A stretch of DNA of 26,377 nucleotides from a virus. Made by a program: the position numbers and the translations under genes. Each line of letters opens with the position of its first letter. The stretch's first letter is position 1. The notes under the pieces are model-generated. The model was given only the letters and a program-made list of their open reading frames with translations, had not been told where the DNA came from and made no database searches. Below are positions 6,888-16,400 of this stretch, piece by piece. The stretch is taken from positions 1 to 26,377 of the IMG/VR virus record IMGVR_UViG_3300010883_000369, one strand, 5' to 3'.

Positions 6888-7135
6888 TACTTAATCCTCT
6901 TTAACAAAGCAACTTTAATTAATTTTTTAGCTTCATTAATTTTTTTAATGCTATTTTGATTTTTTCTTTGCTTGCTATCAAGTTGCTTTAATAAGTTAAG
7001 ATAAGTTTCAACAAGCTTTTTTCTTGTTACTTTTTTTGATGATGATTTTTTTCTAATAGCAGCAGTTTTCAACTTATACTTTTCTTCTGCAATAATTCTT
7101 TTTAGCGTTGCAGGCGTTAATTTTTTGACTTTCAT
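6887..7135 (-). CDS. Small lysine-rich basic protein with CTS-like N-terminus
   Basis: 82 residues with a very high lysine content and almost no acidic patches, so it may bind nucleic acid or the acidic scaffold. The N-terminus (K-L-T-P-A-T-L-K-R-I-I-A-E-E, residues 5-18) resembles the N-termini of two other proteins in this window (genes at 7249 and 20814). It also resembles the pattern of the T4 capsid-targeting sequence, a short N-terminal helix ending in an x-I/L-x-E site cut by gp21. A GGAGA site precedes the ATG at 7135, and the stop overlaps the next start. One reading is a T4 internal-protein analogue, packaged in the head with DNA. That is inference from charge, location and N-terminus. 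Confidence 0.7.
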   Translation of the reverse strand: MKVKKLTPATLKRIIAEEKYKLKTAAIRKKSSSKKVTRKKLVETYLNLLKQLDSKQRKNQNSIKKINEAKKLIKVALLKRIK

Positions 7136-7165
7136 TATAGTTCTCCAAATTTCTAGATCTACGAT

Positions 7166-7190
7166 TTAACTTAACTTAACTTAACTCAAC
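7166..7190. repeat. TTAAC pentamer tandem repeat in the intergenic leader
   Basis: Four perfect TTAAC units (7166-7185) and one variant, TCAAC (7186-7190). They lie in the 113-bp non-coding gap between the genes at 7135 and 7249, beside an AT-only, nearly palindromic stretch (7191-7222). Within this gene block, where neighbours normally overlap or nearly touch, this is an unusually long gap and may hold a promoter. Confidence 0.7.
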
Positions 7191-7248
7191 TATAATATAA
7201 TTATTATAAAAAATAATATGTAACTAAAATATTTCATCTATTGTGCTT

Positions 7249-7740
7249 CTAATCAGAAAACGCTAGCGCTGCCCACTTGCTACTAGCTTCAGCGCCAAAG
7301 ATATCTGCCGGTTCGCTTTTACTAACAAGCTTTTGTGCTGCATCTGCATTTGCTAGTGGCATGGTGCTTCTAGAATTTTCAGCTGCAGCTTGTTCTTGAA
7401 GTGTAGACATTGCTGTATCTTTAAGCATTTCTGTGAGAATTGGATCGTTTGTTATTGATGCTGTTAGCTGATCAATATTTTTTTCAAATCTTGGGTTACT
7501 AGATATCTTTTCTTCACCAAACTTAATATTGTCTAAATATGTTGGGCGTTTATTATTTCTTTTTAATAGCTTGCTCTGACCTTCAGCAACATTAATTACA
7601 GACTCTCTTAACTTATTTGATTTTTTAGCTGAGCGATTAGGTGTAGTGTTCTCAGTCATTAATCCCTCGGCAAGAATTTCAATTAAGCATTCTTTAACAA
7701 TAGACTTGATAACTGTTTTAGTAAGTTTATTTGACTTCAT
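7249..7740 (-). CDS. Head-region protein with CTS-like N-terminus, unknown function
   Basis: 163 residues from the ATG at 7740, which overlaps the protease stop codon as ATGA. An in-frame ATG at 7752 lies further inside the protease gene and has no better ribosome site, so I prefer 7740. The N-terminus (K-L-T-K-T-V-I-K-S-I-V-K-E, residues 5-17) matches the motif seen in the genes at 6887 and 20814. It runs into L23-A-E25|G26, a perfect gp21 consensus site, which suggests a head-targeted protein that is trimmed. The rest is helical and polar with an alanine-rich C-terminus. It follows the protease gene directly, in the head-assembly cluster. No known domain recognised. Confidence 0.75.
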   Translation of the reverse strand: MKSNKLTKTVIKSIVKECLIEILAEGLMTENTTPNRSAKKSNKLRESVINVAEGQSKLLKRNNKRPTYLDNIKFGEEKISSNPRFEKNIDQLTASITNDPILTEMLKDTAMSTLQEQAAAENSRSTMPLANADAAQKLVSKSEPADIFGAEASSKWAALAFSD

Positions 7741-8345
7741 TTTAATTCCCATCGTAGTATATCGTTAAAGATTCTATTGATCCTGTCTGACTTGTTAAAT
7801 GTTTTTCTTAGATCAGAATCTTTAATTTTCTTTCCTTCGCTCATCATAAAAGCACCCGGTGTTGACGGTTCACTAACCATATCAAAACATATTAATTGAA
7901 AATCATCTTGCACAACTTGTGTGTCGCCTTGCCTTTGCGTAGAGCCTACGCCTCTGGATGAAATACCTAGCGTCACTCCACTTTCAATCAACGATTGTAT
8001 AATTTTACCACTAGGTGTATTAAGTATCTCTATCACACCGTATACATTGTCTCCTTGCATTTTCGCTTCAGTAATTATATGAGAAACATTTTTAAGTTCA
8101 ACAACAGAAGATTCTGGGTGATCACATTCGCCCATAGCTCGGTTTTCTTGAATTAGCTTCTGATAATTAACAACTTCTCTTTCTAAAATTGTTCTTGGGT
8201 ATACCCGTCCATTCTGATTGAGTGTATTGGCTCTTTGGATTATTCCCCTTAAGAGAACTTTACCATATTTTTCTTTAGACTCTTTTATTAAGTTCTTGTC
8301 TATAGAAATAGGACACCATTCAGTTAATAATTTTTTTTCCGACAT
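7737..8345 (-). CDS. gp21: Prohead core protease, gp21-like
   Basis: Serine protease that matures the prohead by cutting scaffold and capsid N-termini after L/I-x-E. From the ATG at 8345 it has 202 residues, near the size of T4 gp21. Family features: an N-terminal N-x-N-G-R-V-Y-P segment (about 43-50), the catalytic His in G-E-C-D-H76-P, the nucleophile Ser in L-G-I-S-S130-R-G, and a downstream D-M-V-S-E-P-S-T-P-G-A block. These match the S77-type (T4 gp21) fold. A TTG at 8375 would add 10 residues. The ATG is preferred because AGGAGA lies 5 nt before it and because it begins just after the upstream stop. Position between the gp67/68-like gene and scaffold is as in T4. Confidence 0.93.
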   Translation of the reverse strand: MSEKKLLTEWCPISIDKNLIKESKEKYGKVLLRGIIQRANTLNQNGRVYPRTILEREVVNYQKLIQENRAMGECDHPESSVVELKNVSHIITEAKMQGDNVYGVIEILNTPSGKIIQSLIESGVTLGISSRGVGSTQRQGDTQVVQDDFQLICFDMVSEPSTPGAFMMSEGKKIKDSDLRKTFNKSDRINRIFNDILRWELK

Positions 8346-8346
8346 T

Positions 8347-9198
8347 TCATTCTCCTGATTTAATTTCTCTGACAAGATCAGTAAGCGTCAAAAACTTTAC
8401 AATCATTTTGTCATCTAATTCATTAACATTTAAATCTATTATTTTAGATTCAACTAACTTTACCTTACCATTCAAATGACTGTTTTCATTCTTCTTTACA
8501 AACAATTTAAGTGAATTTAAAGAATTGCTTTTCTTTTCAGACAAAATGTGTTTAAGCTGTTCATGTGACTTATCGTCAGTGCCATAAAGCGCATATGCTT
8601 TTAAAATATCTTTTTGATCTTTTGTCATTCCAGAATATTTTTCATTTATCTTTTTTGTCATTATTTTTTGAACCAAAACATTTGTATGTCTCGTGTCAAT
8701 ATTACTATCATCGTATGCAATGTCAATTTTTTCTTCCATTAAGTGTGATAGAGATACTTGTTCTAACTCAACCATGAGTTTAAGATTAGATTCATCACCT
8801 TTTTGCCATTCATTAATCATATTGTGAATATTTGCGTATTGTCTATAGTCAGGAACTGATCTATAATAAAACTTTTTATCTCTTATTGTATGATTAATCT
8901 CATTGATTAATGCTGACTTTTCCTTTTGAAGCCTTTTCTTGTTAAATCTTCTTGCTGCATTTTTCGCTTCTGTTAAAATAGCTGCAGCAATCTCTGTGGA
9001 TGCTACATTTGTTTTTGCCAAAGCATTAAATAGCCTAAATTCCTTATACAATTCTGTATTTTTTGCATATCTTTTTTCTAGAATTCTAGTGGCAATTTTA
9101 GCATTTTGCTTATTGTTTTCTATTAATTGACTAGAAATATGACGCAGTAGCAATTCATACATTATACCTACGTTTCTTTTTTTATTATGTTTATTCAT
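8347..9198 (-). CDS. Helical protein in the gp67/gp68 position, probable prohead core component
   Basis: 283 residues from the ATG at 9198, which overlaps the end of the portal gene by 8 bp and has a GGGGAAG site. Reading open further upstream reaches only a poor start inside the portal gene. The protein is rich in Lys, Glu, Leu and Ile and almost entirely helical, with a conserved-looking start (N-V-G-I-M-Y-E-L-L-L-R-H-I). It lies exactly between portal and prohead protease, where T4 has the core proteins gp67 and gp68, but it is much longer than either. By position I infer a prohead core or scaffold-assisting role. Sequence similarity to gp67/gp68 cannot be seen by eye. Confidence 0.8.
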   Translation of the reverse strand: MNKHNKKRNVGIMYELLLRHISSQLIENNKQNAKIATRILEKRYAKNTELYKEFRLFNALAKTNVASTEIAAAILTEAKNAARRFNKKRLQKEKSALINEINHTIRDKKFYYRSVPDYRQYANIHNMINEWQKGDESNLKLMVELEQVSLSHLMEEKIDIAYDDSNIDTRHTNVLVQKIMTKKINEKYSGMTKDQKDILKAYALYGTDDKSHEQLKHILSEKKSNSLNSLKLFVKKNENSHLNGKVKLVESKIIDLNVNELDDKMIVKFLTLTDLVREIKSGE

Positions 9199-11245
9199 TA
9201 TCTTCCCCTGACCCTGATGAATTATTCTCAGAGATAACACTGGGTGAGTGTTTTCCGAATTTTTGATCTAGTCTGCTAAGTGTTGATTTTAATCTGCCTG
9301 TTATTTTTGCATTTTGATTAATCTTATTATCTAAGTATTCGCTAATATCCAAATCTTCTTCATTAATCATTGTTTCGCGAGCTATTTTTTTATGAGGACT
9401 CTTAAGAGCTTTCATATCTGACATCATTCGAGGTATTCCTGAAACATCGTTTTGTGCTCTCAATCTTTGATACGTACTACTCATATTATCTGAAATTGAA
9501 TGTTTTGCTTTCTTTTGTTTTGTTTTAAAATCTTGTTGTTGCGAGCTCTGCCACAGCTCAAATTCTGTTAAATGATCTTCAGAAGCTTCATCTTCAGAAT
9601 ATTCATCTTCATTCATCTCTTCATTTATTTTTGCAATATTATTAATAATATTTTGTGCTTTAATGGGAGCATCATCATCGTTAATAGAAAGCATACTCTT
9701 TTCAGATATATTACCACTTAAGTCGCCTAAAGGGCCTGTATCTACACCTGGACCGGATGGTTGCCCAAGATCGATACCGGGTAACGTCGGCCCTCCTGGC
9801 TGTTGTGCACCAAGACCAATCTCAGGCCCTTCTGCAGTTTGAATTTGCGTGGCTTCTATTTCTAAATCGTTTACTTTGTCTGAAGCTAATCCTTTTTTAA
9901 TACTTAATATCTCTTCGTCTGAAAGTCTTATTACGTTTTTTTGAACCCAGTTTCTGTCTATAAGCCCAGGCGTTTGTAGCGCTGTAGCAGCAACTTCAAA
10001 TCTTGTTCTAAACAACTCGAGCTTTTGTTGCTGTGCTATAGTTGATGGATTTGAGAGTGTCAAAGAAAAGTCTAACAAATCTTCGTCTGTAAAGCCTTGA
10101 CAGTATAAATGTACTATTGCTAGCTTATTTAGTTCAGAAAGAATAGTTCTTTGTATTCTTGCAATAGTTCTACTAAATCTTATATCTTCTTGCGACAATG
10201 TTGCTTTGGCGCCAAGACCTTCGTCATAACCTAAGTATGCTTTTGGTATTTTTAACGCAGAGAATAATTTCTTTTGAATATATTCTACATCGTTTGTTTC
10301 GCCGGCCATTGTTCCGCCGCCCAGTGTATCGATTGCTGTGCCTGAGTCCGCGCCTCTTACTGGTATAAAATAATCTTCATCAACAGAAAGCGGATTATAT
10401 CTTAAATCAACTTTTCCTGTTGATTTATCAACAACAGGTGATCTTTTAAGACTAGATTGTGCTTGTTCCATATAGTTTGCAATTTCATCAGGTGGCACAT
10501 TACCCACATCAATTTTAAAAACTCTTCTTTCCGGAGCACGAACGATTCTGTATACCAACATAGCGTCTTCTAAAAGAATCAATTGTCGCCATATTCTTCT
10601 TGCAGGTTCAAGAACAGATGATCCATACGGTAAGAAAGCATCGTTACCAAGTAATCTCATATGAGATATTTGCCAGTTTTCTAAAACTTGATTTCCTTGT
10701 GTTACCCATCTAAATCTAACTGCTAAAGGATCATTTGGATCGTAGCCTTCTTCTCTTTCAAGCTCTGATATTGGAAGCGGGTACGCATTTATCACACCGT
10801 ATTCTGGGTGTACATCATTAAAAAGGAAAAAATCACCATACTTTACTAAATTTCTAACCCAAGATGTTAGATTAAATTCAATATTAAGTGTATCATAAAA
10901 CAGCTCTGTTAATATTTCTTTTATTTTTGTATTTTCCGAGTAAATATGAAGTGTCATTCCATTTTCATCTGCAGCTACAGATTCTTCTGCGTAGATATCT
11001 AAAGCACTCGCAATTTCCGGTGTGTACTCCATTTCTGAAAAATCTGAATACCTTGCCATTCTATCATAAGTACCATATGCAGACATTGCTGCGCTATATA
11101 CTTGTGACTGGTTTTTCCTAAAAGATTCAAACGCTGTAGAAGTTTTACTATCCACAGGCTTTAAAACGTTTCTTTTAATAACCGGGCCTGAACGAAATAA
11201 TCTAGTTAACTTTTGAAACAAATTACCATTATTTTTTTCTGCCAT
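9191..11245 (-). CDS. gp20: Portal vertex protein, gp20-like
   Basis: 684 residues; forms the 12-subunit ring through which DNA enters and leaves the head and which nucleates head assembly. The segment at 62-95 (R-M-A-R-Y-S-D-F...T-P-E-I-A-S-A-L-D-I-Y-A-E-E) is the hallmark N-terminal helix of T4-type portals. The central part (Y-I-Q-K-K-L-F-S-A-L-K-I-P-K-A-Y-L-G) matches the gp20 core before the tunnel loop. It is longer than T4 gp20 (about 520 residues). The surplus is a C-terminal tail from about residue 470, with a Pro/Gly linker, an acidic stretch and basic helices. The start is 9 bp after the terminase stop, with an AGGTG-type site. Confident by sequence and order. Confidence 0.95.
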   Translation of the reverse strand: MAEKNNGNLFQKLTRLFRSGPVIKRNVLKPVDSKTSTAFESFRKNQSQVYSAAMSAYGTYDRMARYSDFSEMEYTPEIASALDIYAEESVAADENGMTLHIYSENTKIKEILTELFYDTLNIEFNLTSWVRNLVKYGDFFLFNDVHPEYGVINAYPLPISELEREEGYDPNDPLAVRFRWVTQGNQVLENWQISHMRLLGNDAFLPYGSSVLEPARRIWRQLILLEDAMLVYRIVRAPERRVFKIDVGNVPPDEIANYMEQAQSSLKRSPVVDKSTGKVDLRYNPLSVDEDYFIPVRGADSGTAIDTLGGGTMAGETNDVEYIQKKLFSALKIPKAYLGYDEGLGAKATLSQEDIRFSRTIARIQRTILSELNKLAIVHLYCQGFTDEDLLDFSLTLSNPSTIAQQQKLELFRTRFEVAATALQTPGLIDRNWVQKNVIRLSDEEILSIKKGLASDKVNDLEIEATQIQTAEGPEIGLGAQQPGGPTLPGIDLGQPSGPGVDTGPLGDLSGNISEKSMLSINDDDAPIKAQNIINNIAKINEEMNEDEYSEDEASEDHLTEFELWQSSQQQDFKTKQKKAKHSISDNMSSTYQRLRAQNDVSGIPRMMSDMKALKSPHKKIARETMINEEDLDISEYLDNKINQNAKITGRLKSTLSRLDQKFGKHSPSVISENNSSGSGEDNE

Positions 11246-11254
11246 AATTTACAC

Positions 11255-12856
11255 CTATTTTAAAATCCATAACATATCATCTGGTATACTACTGCGATTA
11301 ATTGCAGATTTAATATCTGGCTTGATATTTTTTTTATCATTTTGCCCAGATCTATAGATTGGTGATGATAAAGAATTTTGTTCTGATTTATACTCATTTC
11401 TTTTTACCTGAAATGCTGATAACATTGCTGTATTCAAACCTTTTGTAGAATTATTAATTTCTGAATTCGAATCAAATAGCCATGATCCAATCGCAGCACT
11501 CATTACTAAGTCATCGTTAAAACCTCTTTTTGCTTGAGCTTTACCGCTTTGCCATGTAAATACCTTTAACTCTTCATAAAATCTTGATGAATAAGAAATT
11601 AATTGTTTATTTCTTAAAGCCTCTTCAAGTTTTGCTAGCACTGTGCCTCTAGTCTTTCCGTTTGTATTAAAACCTGCTGTATCTGGTGTAGATGCCGGAA
11701 CATAATTGCCTATATATGCAGCATTACTTTTTTGTTTATAATACAATCTAGGATATCTTAATTCTATTAGCTTAAGTATTGTTGCATATCCGTAACTATT
11801 GTTTTCAGGACATAGTAATGCTTTATTATACTTTAAACCAAATTCATTTAAAAGTACCCCAAAATTGTCAGGTCTAATTTTACCTTTATACTCACAAACA
11901 ATTTCACCAGTATTTAAATCTATAATATGAAATGTTGAGAAATCTTTTGAGTCGCCTCGTGCCACATCAGCAGACATTACATAAGAATGTTCTGATAACG
12001 GATATTTCCATATCCACACATTCCTATCTGATCCTGTGCGTTCTAAGGGTTTAGTGACTATCTGCCTGAGCCATTCAACAACTGTATTATCTAAAAATGT
12101 TTCTCCACTCGTAGTAAAGTCACACAAGTATTCTTGTGCTATTTGCCTTTTAGACATGTTACCTGTGGTTTTTGAAAACCACTCAGCATCTCTTTCTGGA
12201 TGCACGTCCCAATTTAATTTTATTGCATTGAATTCATTTAATCCAGCTTCTGCATGTGTATATAGCTTATAGTACTGGCCACCTGCTCCATTAGGTGTAG
12301 ATAGAATAATTACCCGACCACCTGTTGAAACTGTTGGATATATACCTGTCCATATTGTATCAAAGTTTCTAACAAATGCTGCTTCGTCAACAATTAGTAA
12401 TGATAATGCTTCTGATCTTCCAGCATCTTCAGATGTAGGAATTGCCTTGATAGAAGAACCATGACTAAATTGTATCTGTTGCTTATTATTTGCGGTAATT
12501 TCAGGTAACATCAGCCACTTAGGTAATGATCTTATCATTGTCTTTACTTTTGTAATAAAGTTTTGTGCAACAGCTAGCTTTGTTGCAATAATAAGAATAT
12601 TTTTCTCTCTTTGAAATATTGCCATCCATACTGAATAGCCGGCTACTAGCGTTGACATTCCTAGTTGTCTAGACTTTAATACAATGTTAAATCTGTTATC
12701 ATTGAATTGTTCCACACAATCGTCTTGGAACGGAAAAGTATCAAAAGGTATCAACCCTTTTACGGGATGCTGAATTTTTAAATAATTTTTAAAAAAATAG
12801 TTAGGATTTTTACCACACTTTATTATTTCTTTGACATTTTGTGTTTTTGAAGCCAA
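11255..12856 (-). CDS. gp17: Terminase large subunit, gp17-like DNA packaging motor
   Basis: 533 residues. The N-terminal ATPase has a deviant Walker A, S62-R-Q-L-G-M-S-T69, with Met where the usual P-loop lysine stands and Lys61 just before. The Walker B is L-L-I-V-D157-E158, with coupling motif S-T-P-N-G at 186-190. The C-terminal RuvC-fold nuclease shows acidic residues D297 (S-A-D-V-A-R-G-D), E351 (C-P-E-N-N) and D448/D449 (N-D-D-L-V-M-S). It pumps DNA through the portal and cuts concatemers. The start codon is TTG, right after the upstream TAA and 8 nt past a GAGG. There is no ATG before Walker A in this frame, and residues 10-50 are already typical of the family, so TTG is well supported. 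Slightly shorter than T4 gp17. Confidence 0.96.
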   Translation of the reverse strand: MASKTQNVKEIIKCGKNPNYFFKNYLKIQHPVKGLIPFDTFPFQDDCVEQFNDNRFNIVLKSRQLGMSTLVAGYSVWMAIFQREKNILIIATKLAVAQNFITKVKTMIRSLPKWLMLPEITANNKQQIQFSHGSSIKAIPTSEDAGRSEALSLLIVDEAAFVRNFDTIWTGIYPTVSTGGRVIILSTPNGAGGQYYKLYTHAEAGLNEFNAIKLNWDVHPERDAEWFSKTTGNMSKRQIAQEYLCDFTTSGETFLDNTVVEWLRQIVTKPLERTGSDRNVWIWKYPLSEHSYVMSADVARGDSKDFSTFHIIDLNTGEIVCEYKGKIRPDNFGVLLNEFGLKYNKALLCPENNSYGYATILKLIELRYPRLYYKQKSNAAYIGNYVPASTPDTAGFNTNGKTRGTVLAKLEEALRNKQLISYSSRFYEELKVFTWQSGKAQAKRGFNDDLVMSAAIGSWLFDSNSEINNSTKGLNTAMLSAFQVKRNEYKSEQNSLSSPIYRSGQNDKKNIKPDIKSAINRSSIPDDMLWILK

Positions 12857-13231
12857 TTAACTAACCTCAAAATTAAATAAATTCCTTACAAGGGCTAGAC
12901 CCTTAGGAGAGTATACGTTCATATTGATTAACTCAACAGAAGGTATCATACCTGCTTGTTTTGTTTTTAAGGCTCGACCACATTCTAGCTTAAACTCTGA
13001 CTTAATGTCTTTAAGCTTTGCATTACATGCCTTTGCTAATTGATCTTCAGCTTTTTTAGCTTCAACTTTCATTTCAGCTCGATTTAAAAGATTAACAACA
13101 ACCATGCATGTAATTGTCATCATAGAATCTCCGTTAAGCTTTGAAATAATCTTAAAAGATCCGTTGTTATCTGTATCTTTATAAGTTCCGTCAAGAATAG
13201 CTCCTAACTTTCTTATTTCATCAAAATTCAT
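12857..13231 (-). CDS. Conserved small protein directly upstream of terminase, unknown function
   Basis: 124 residues. It has an N-terminal helix, then beta-like segments (S-F-K-I-I-S-K-L...M-M-T-I-T-C-M-V-V-V), then a long charged helix (about 50-85) and a C-terminal region ending N-L-F-N-F-E. It overlaps the zinc-motif gene upstream by 11 bp and abuts the terminase start without a gap, so it is co-translated with terminase. T4 has the small terminase gp16 at this place, and that role is possible by position. I see no helix-turn-helix and no gp16 signature, so I leave it unnamed. Confidence 0.78.
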   Translation of the reverse strand: MNFDEIRKLGAILDGTYKDTDNNGSFKIISKLNGDSMMTITCMVVVNLLNRAEMKVEAKKAEDQLAKACNAKLKDIKSEFKLECGRALKTKQAGMIPSVELINMNVYSPKGLALVRNLFNFEVS

Positions 13232-13484
13232 TATTTACTCCTATAATCAATTGCGTTCTTTTATAAATATACTCATCAAGGGCAGTTTTATCTGGTCGCC
13301 AACCTTCTTTCCATAAATCTTTTCTAGATTCCACAAAAGTTAAATAGCACTCACCACAACATTCGTACTCTTTATTTTTTAAAAAATCAACTCTGCCGAC
13401 TAAAACAAACTTACATAATTTGCAAAAAAAAGAATCCTTAGCTAGACCATTATCATTAAATAATACTTTATGGGCTGTGTACAT
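13221..13484 (-). CDS. Small zinc-finger-like protein
   Basis: 87 residues with C21-K-L-C24 and C42-C43-G-E-C46, two cysteine knuckles 17 residues apart that could bind one zinc ion. A helical C-terminal part follows (K-E-G-W-R-P-D-K...L-D-E-Y-I). The ATG at 13484 lies 17 bp inside the end of the Mre11-Rad50 gene and has AAAGGAG upstream. The 3' end overlaps the next gene by 11 bp. Likely roles are DNA, RNA or protein binding in recombination or packaging, judged only by its cysteines and neighbours. Confidence 0.8.
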   Translation of the reverse strand: MYTAHKVLFNDNGLAKDSFFCKLCKFVLVGRVDFLKNKEYECCGECYLTFVESRKDLWKEGWRPDKTALDEYIYKRTQLIIGVNNEF

Positions 13485-16400
13485 GTGAATCTACTCCTTT
13501 CTTTAGTATCTCTATAGAATTATCTACAATATCTTTAATTGCATCTATATGTGATATTATGATTATATTTCTAAACCATTTTTTAAAAGATACTAGTAGT
13601 TTACTGCAAGATTCTAAATTTGTTTCATCTAAAGAACCAAATCCTTCATCTATTATTAACATATTTGTCTTTGGCAAAGTAGAAACGTTAATTAACGCAA
13701 CTCTAATTGCAAGTGATGCCATCATTTTTTCCATACCGGAGGCTAATTCTATAATTCTTTTTGAGTCTCCATAGTCTATATATATATCCATAGAATTACT
13801 TTCTAAATCAGCTTCAAGTGCAACTGTAAAGCCTACAACGCCTTGAAGTATCTTTGTTATTTCAATGTTTATTTTAGGAAGTAATGTATGTATTATCTGT
13901 ACAGGTATTCCCTTCTTAGATGATGCTTGGATAAACATGTCATAAAGCTTAAGATCCTTTCTAAGTTTTTCATATTTTTCTTTATTTTGTTTGCATATAT
14001 CTCGTTTTGCGCGCCACGAAGCCAAAAGATTAAGCACTCTATTCCTGTTAATATCTTCAGCTTTGATTGCTATGCTTGTTTTTGATATGGAATCTTTTAT
14101 CATTACAATAGGGTTGTCTGAATCTTGTTCAGCAAAGCGTTGTTTTATTTTATGTGATTCTGTCATTAACAAATTAAGGCTATTGTTTTCTTGCGAAGTA
14201 ATCTGATCCAATCGTTCTATTAAAACTTTTTGATTTGTTATACCACTAATTAACTCTGACTTTTTTTGAATAATTTGTGCATATTTTTCTAATTTTTTGT
14301 CATAGTCTTCAGAAAGATTTTCTAATTCATTTGATATGTCATCTATTTTAACAGAAAGAAATGTTACTTTTCTTTGTTGTACATCTAATTTTTGTTTATT
14401 TTTGTGAGAATTTTTAATAAACTTGCAATTTAAAAACGTTTCACCACAAGGTACTTGATCTAAAATAGAAACAGACTTTTCAATTTGTTTTAGCTCGCTT
14501 CTCTCTAAATTTAAAGATCCTTGAAGCTCTAATAGACTGAGTTTTATCTTTGTTTTTGAATTCTTTTTCTTTTTTACATCTTCAAGATTAAATGCTTCTA
14601 TAAAGCTTTCTATTTTATTAATTTTAGACTCTTGATCAACTATTTTTTCGCTTAATAATAACTTTTTTGTATTGTTTTTTTGTATTTCGTCTTTTTTCAA
14701 ATCAATACTTTTAGTAATCTTATCTATTTCTGATTGTGCAACTAAATCTGCAGAATCAACTTTATGAAGTCGGGACTTAAGTTCATCTAAAGTATTTCTA
14801 AGATCTGATATCTTATCTTCTATACACAATTTTTCCTTTAGATGATCATCAATCTTCAGCATGCTTAATTCTAATTTTTGATCCCAATTCTCACCAGTCA
14901 AAGTACTAATTATTGACCGTGAAGAAGATGAATCTTTTTTTGCCATCTCATTTATCTTATCAAAAACTTCTAAGTCTAAAAAGTTTGAAAGAATGTTTTT
15001 TCTTGCAGCTGCTTTTTCTTTTATAAAATTGTTAATCTCACCTTGTGAGGCTAGACTAGTCAGCATAAATTCTTCTGATGTACCGATTGTTTGTCTTAGA
15101 ATTTTTTCAGTTTCTCTTCTTTGCTCTTCTGTCAAGTCATCAATTATAGTACCTGATCGATCAATTTTATAAAACTTTAAAGTTGTAGGTGCCCAAACAT
15201 CTTTCTTTGTTTGTTTTTTAATTGTATTTCTAACAATTCTATACTTTGTACCTGCTATTGATATGTCTATCTCAGTTTTGCAACTATTCCTTCTAGTGTT
15301 TATTATATGAATATTTTTTATTGCGCCTCGATCAGTTGTATTAAACAAACCGTAAGCTAAGCTTCCTATAATTGATGATTTTCCTCTTGCATTTTTTCCA
15401 AATATTCCTGTGATACCTTGTAATGAATCAAAATTTATAAAATTATCTTCGCCGTAAGCAAACATATTATCAAATTTCATTGAATTGATTGTCCATTTTA
15501 TATTTCTTCTTTCATTATCTAATCTGGCAATTTGATTAACATATTTTTCAGTCATCAATCTAAGCGCATCCCATTCAGCTTCTTTTAAATCATGATTTTT
15601 ATAGTATGATTTAAGTAATGTCAAATGAGTTTCACTGCTTCTTAAATCTAGGGCATTGTTATCTTCTTTGTCTATTATACTTTCTGCTTCAAACTTAGTC
15701 TCTATCTTAAAAACAACTTCTTTTGAGTTATGACTCTTCTTTAAAAGTTTTTGTATTCTTTTTGCATCTGATTGTGGTATGAAATTATCTGCTCTTATTC
15801 TAAATCTAGATCTACGTGGATGCTTTTTGCATGCTGCTATTGTTGCCTCTAAGGAACCTGCCCAATCAACTGTTATGAAAGGATATATATTTTCAACTTC
15901 ATGAAATTTTACATCAAAATCATTTCTACCCCTGATATCCCAAACCAAAAAGCCTTTTTCTCTTGTTTCACCATAGTTTTGTTGAATTGTACTACCACAG
16001 TATGCAACTGTTTTTTCTTTATTAAGGAATTGTCTTTTATGTATATCACCCAATAAGGCGTAGTCAAAACCTTTAAAAAAGTTAAGATTAATCTCACCAT
16101 CAAGTTGCCAATCAACATCGGTCAATGATCCTCGAACCGCGCCATGATACAATGCGATATTTACGTCTAGTGGGTCAGGATTAATGTTAACCCAGTTTTC
16201 TTCATCGAAACAAGAAAATACACACCACTTAAATCCTGGGTACCCTGTATCATATATGCCTGAATGTTTATAAAGAAATATATTTGGATCGTTAATTGCT
16301 TCAATTATAGGCGTAATTGCATCTTGACGATCTTTGTTTAAAATTAATCCGTCATGATTGCCTAGTATGACATGTGTTGGACAAATTGAAGCTAATCGTT

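Noticed and set aside
8346-8375. N-terminal extension of the prohead protease from a TTG
   Set aside because: It overlaps the previous gene, while the ATG at 8345 has AGGAGA at proper spacing.
9199-9240. N-terminal extension of the gp67/68-position protein into the portal gene
   Set aside because: The ATG at 9198 has a purine-rich ribosome site and gives the usual short overlap; the extension has no signal.
13559-14206. Plus-strand open frames opposite the Rad50 part
   Set aside because: They are shadows of the signature, Walker B and coiled-coil coding sequence.
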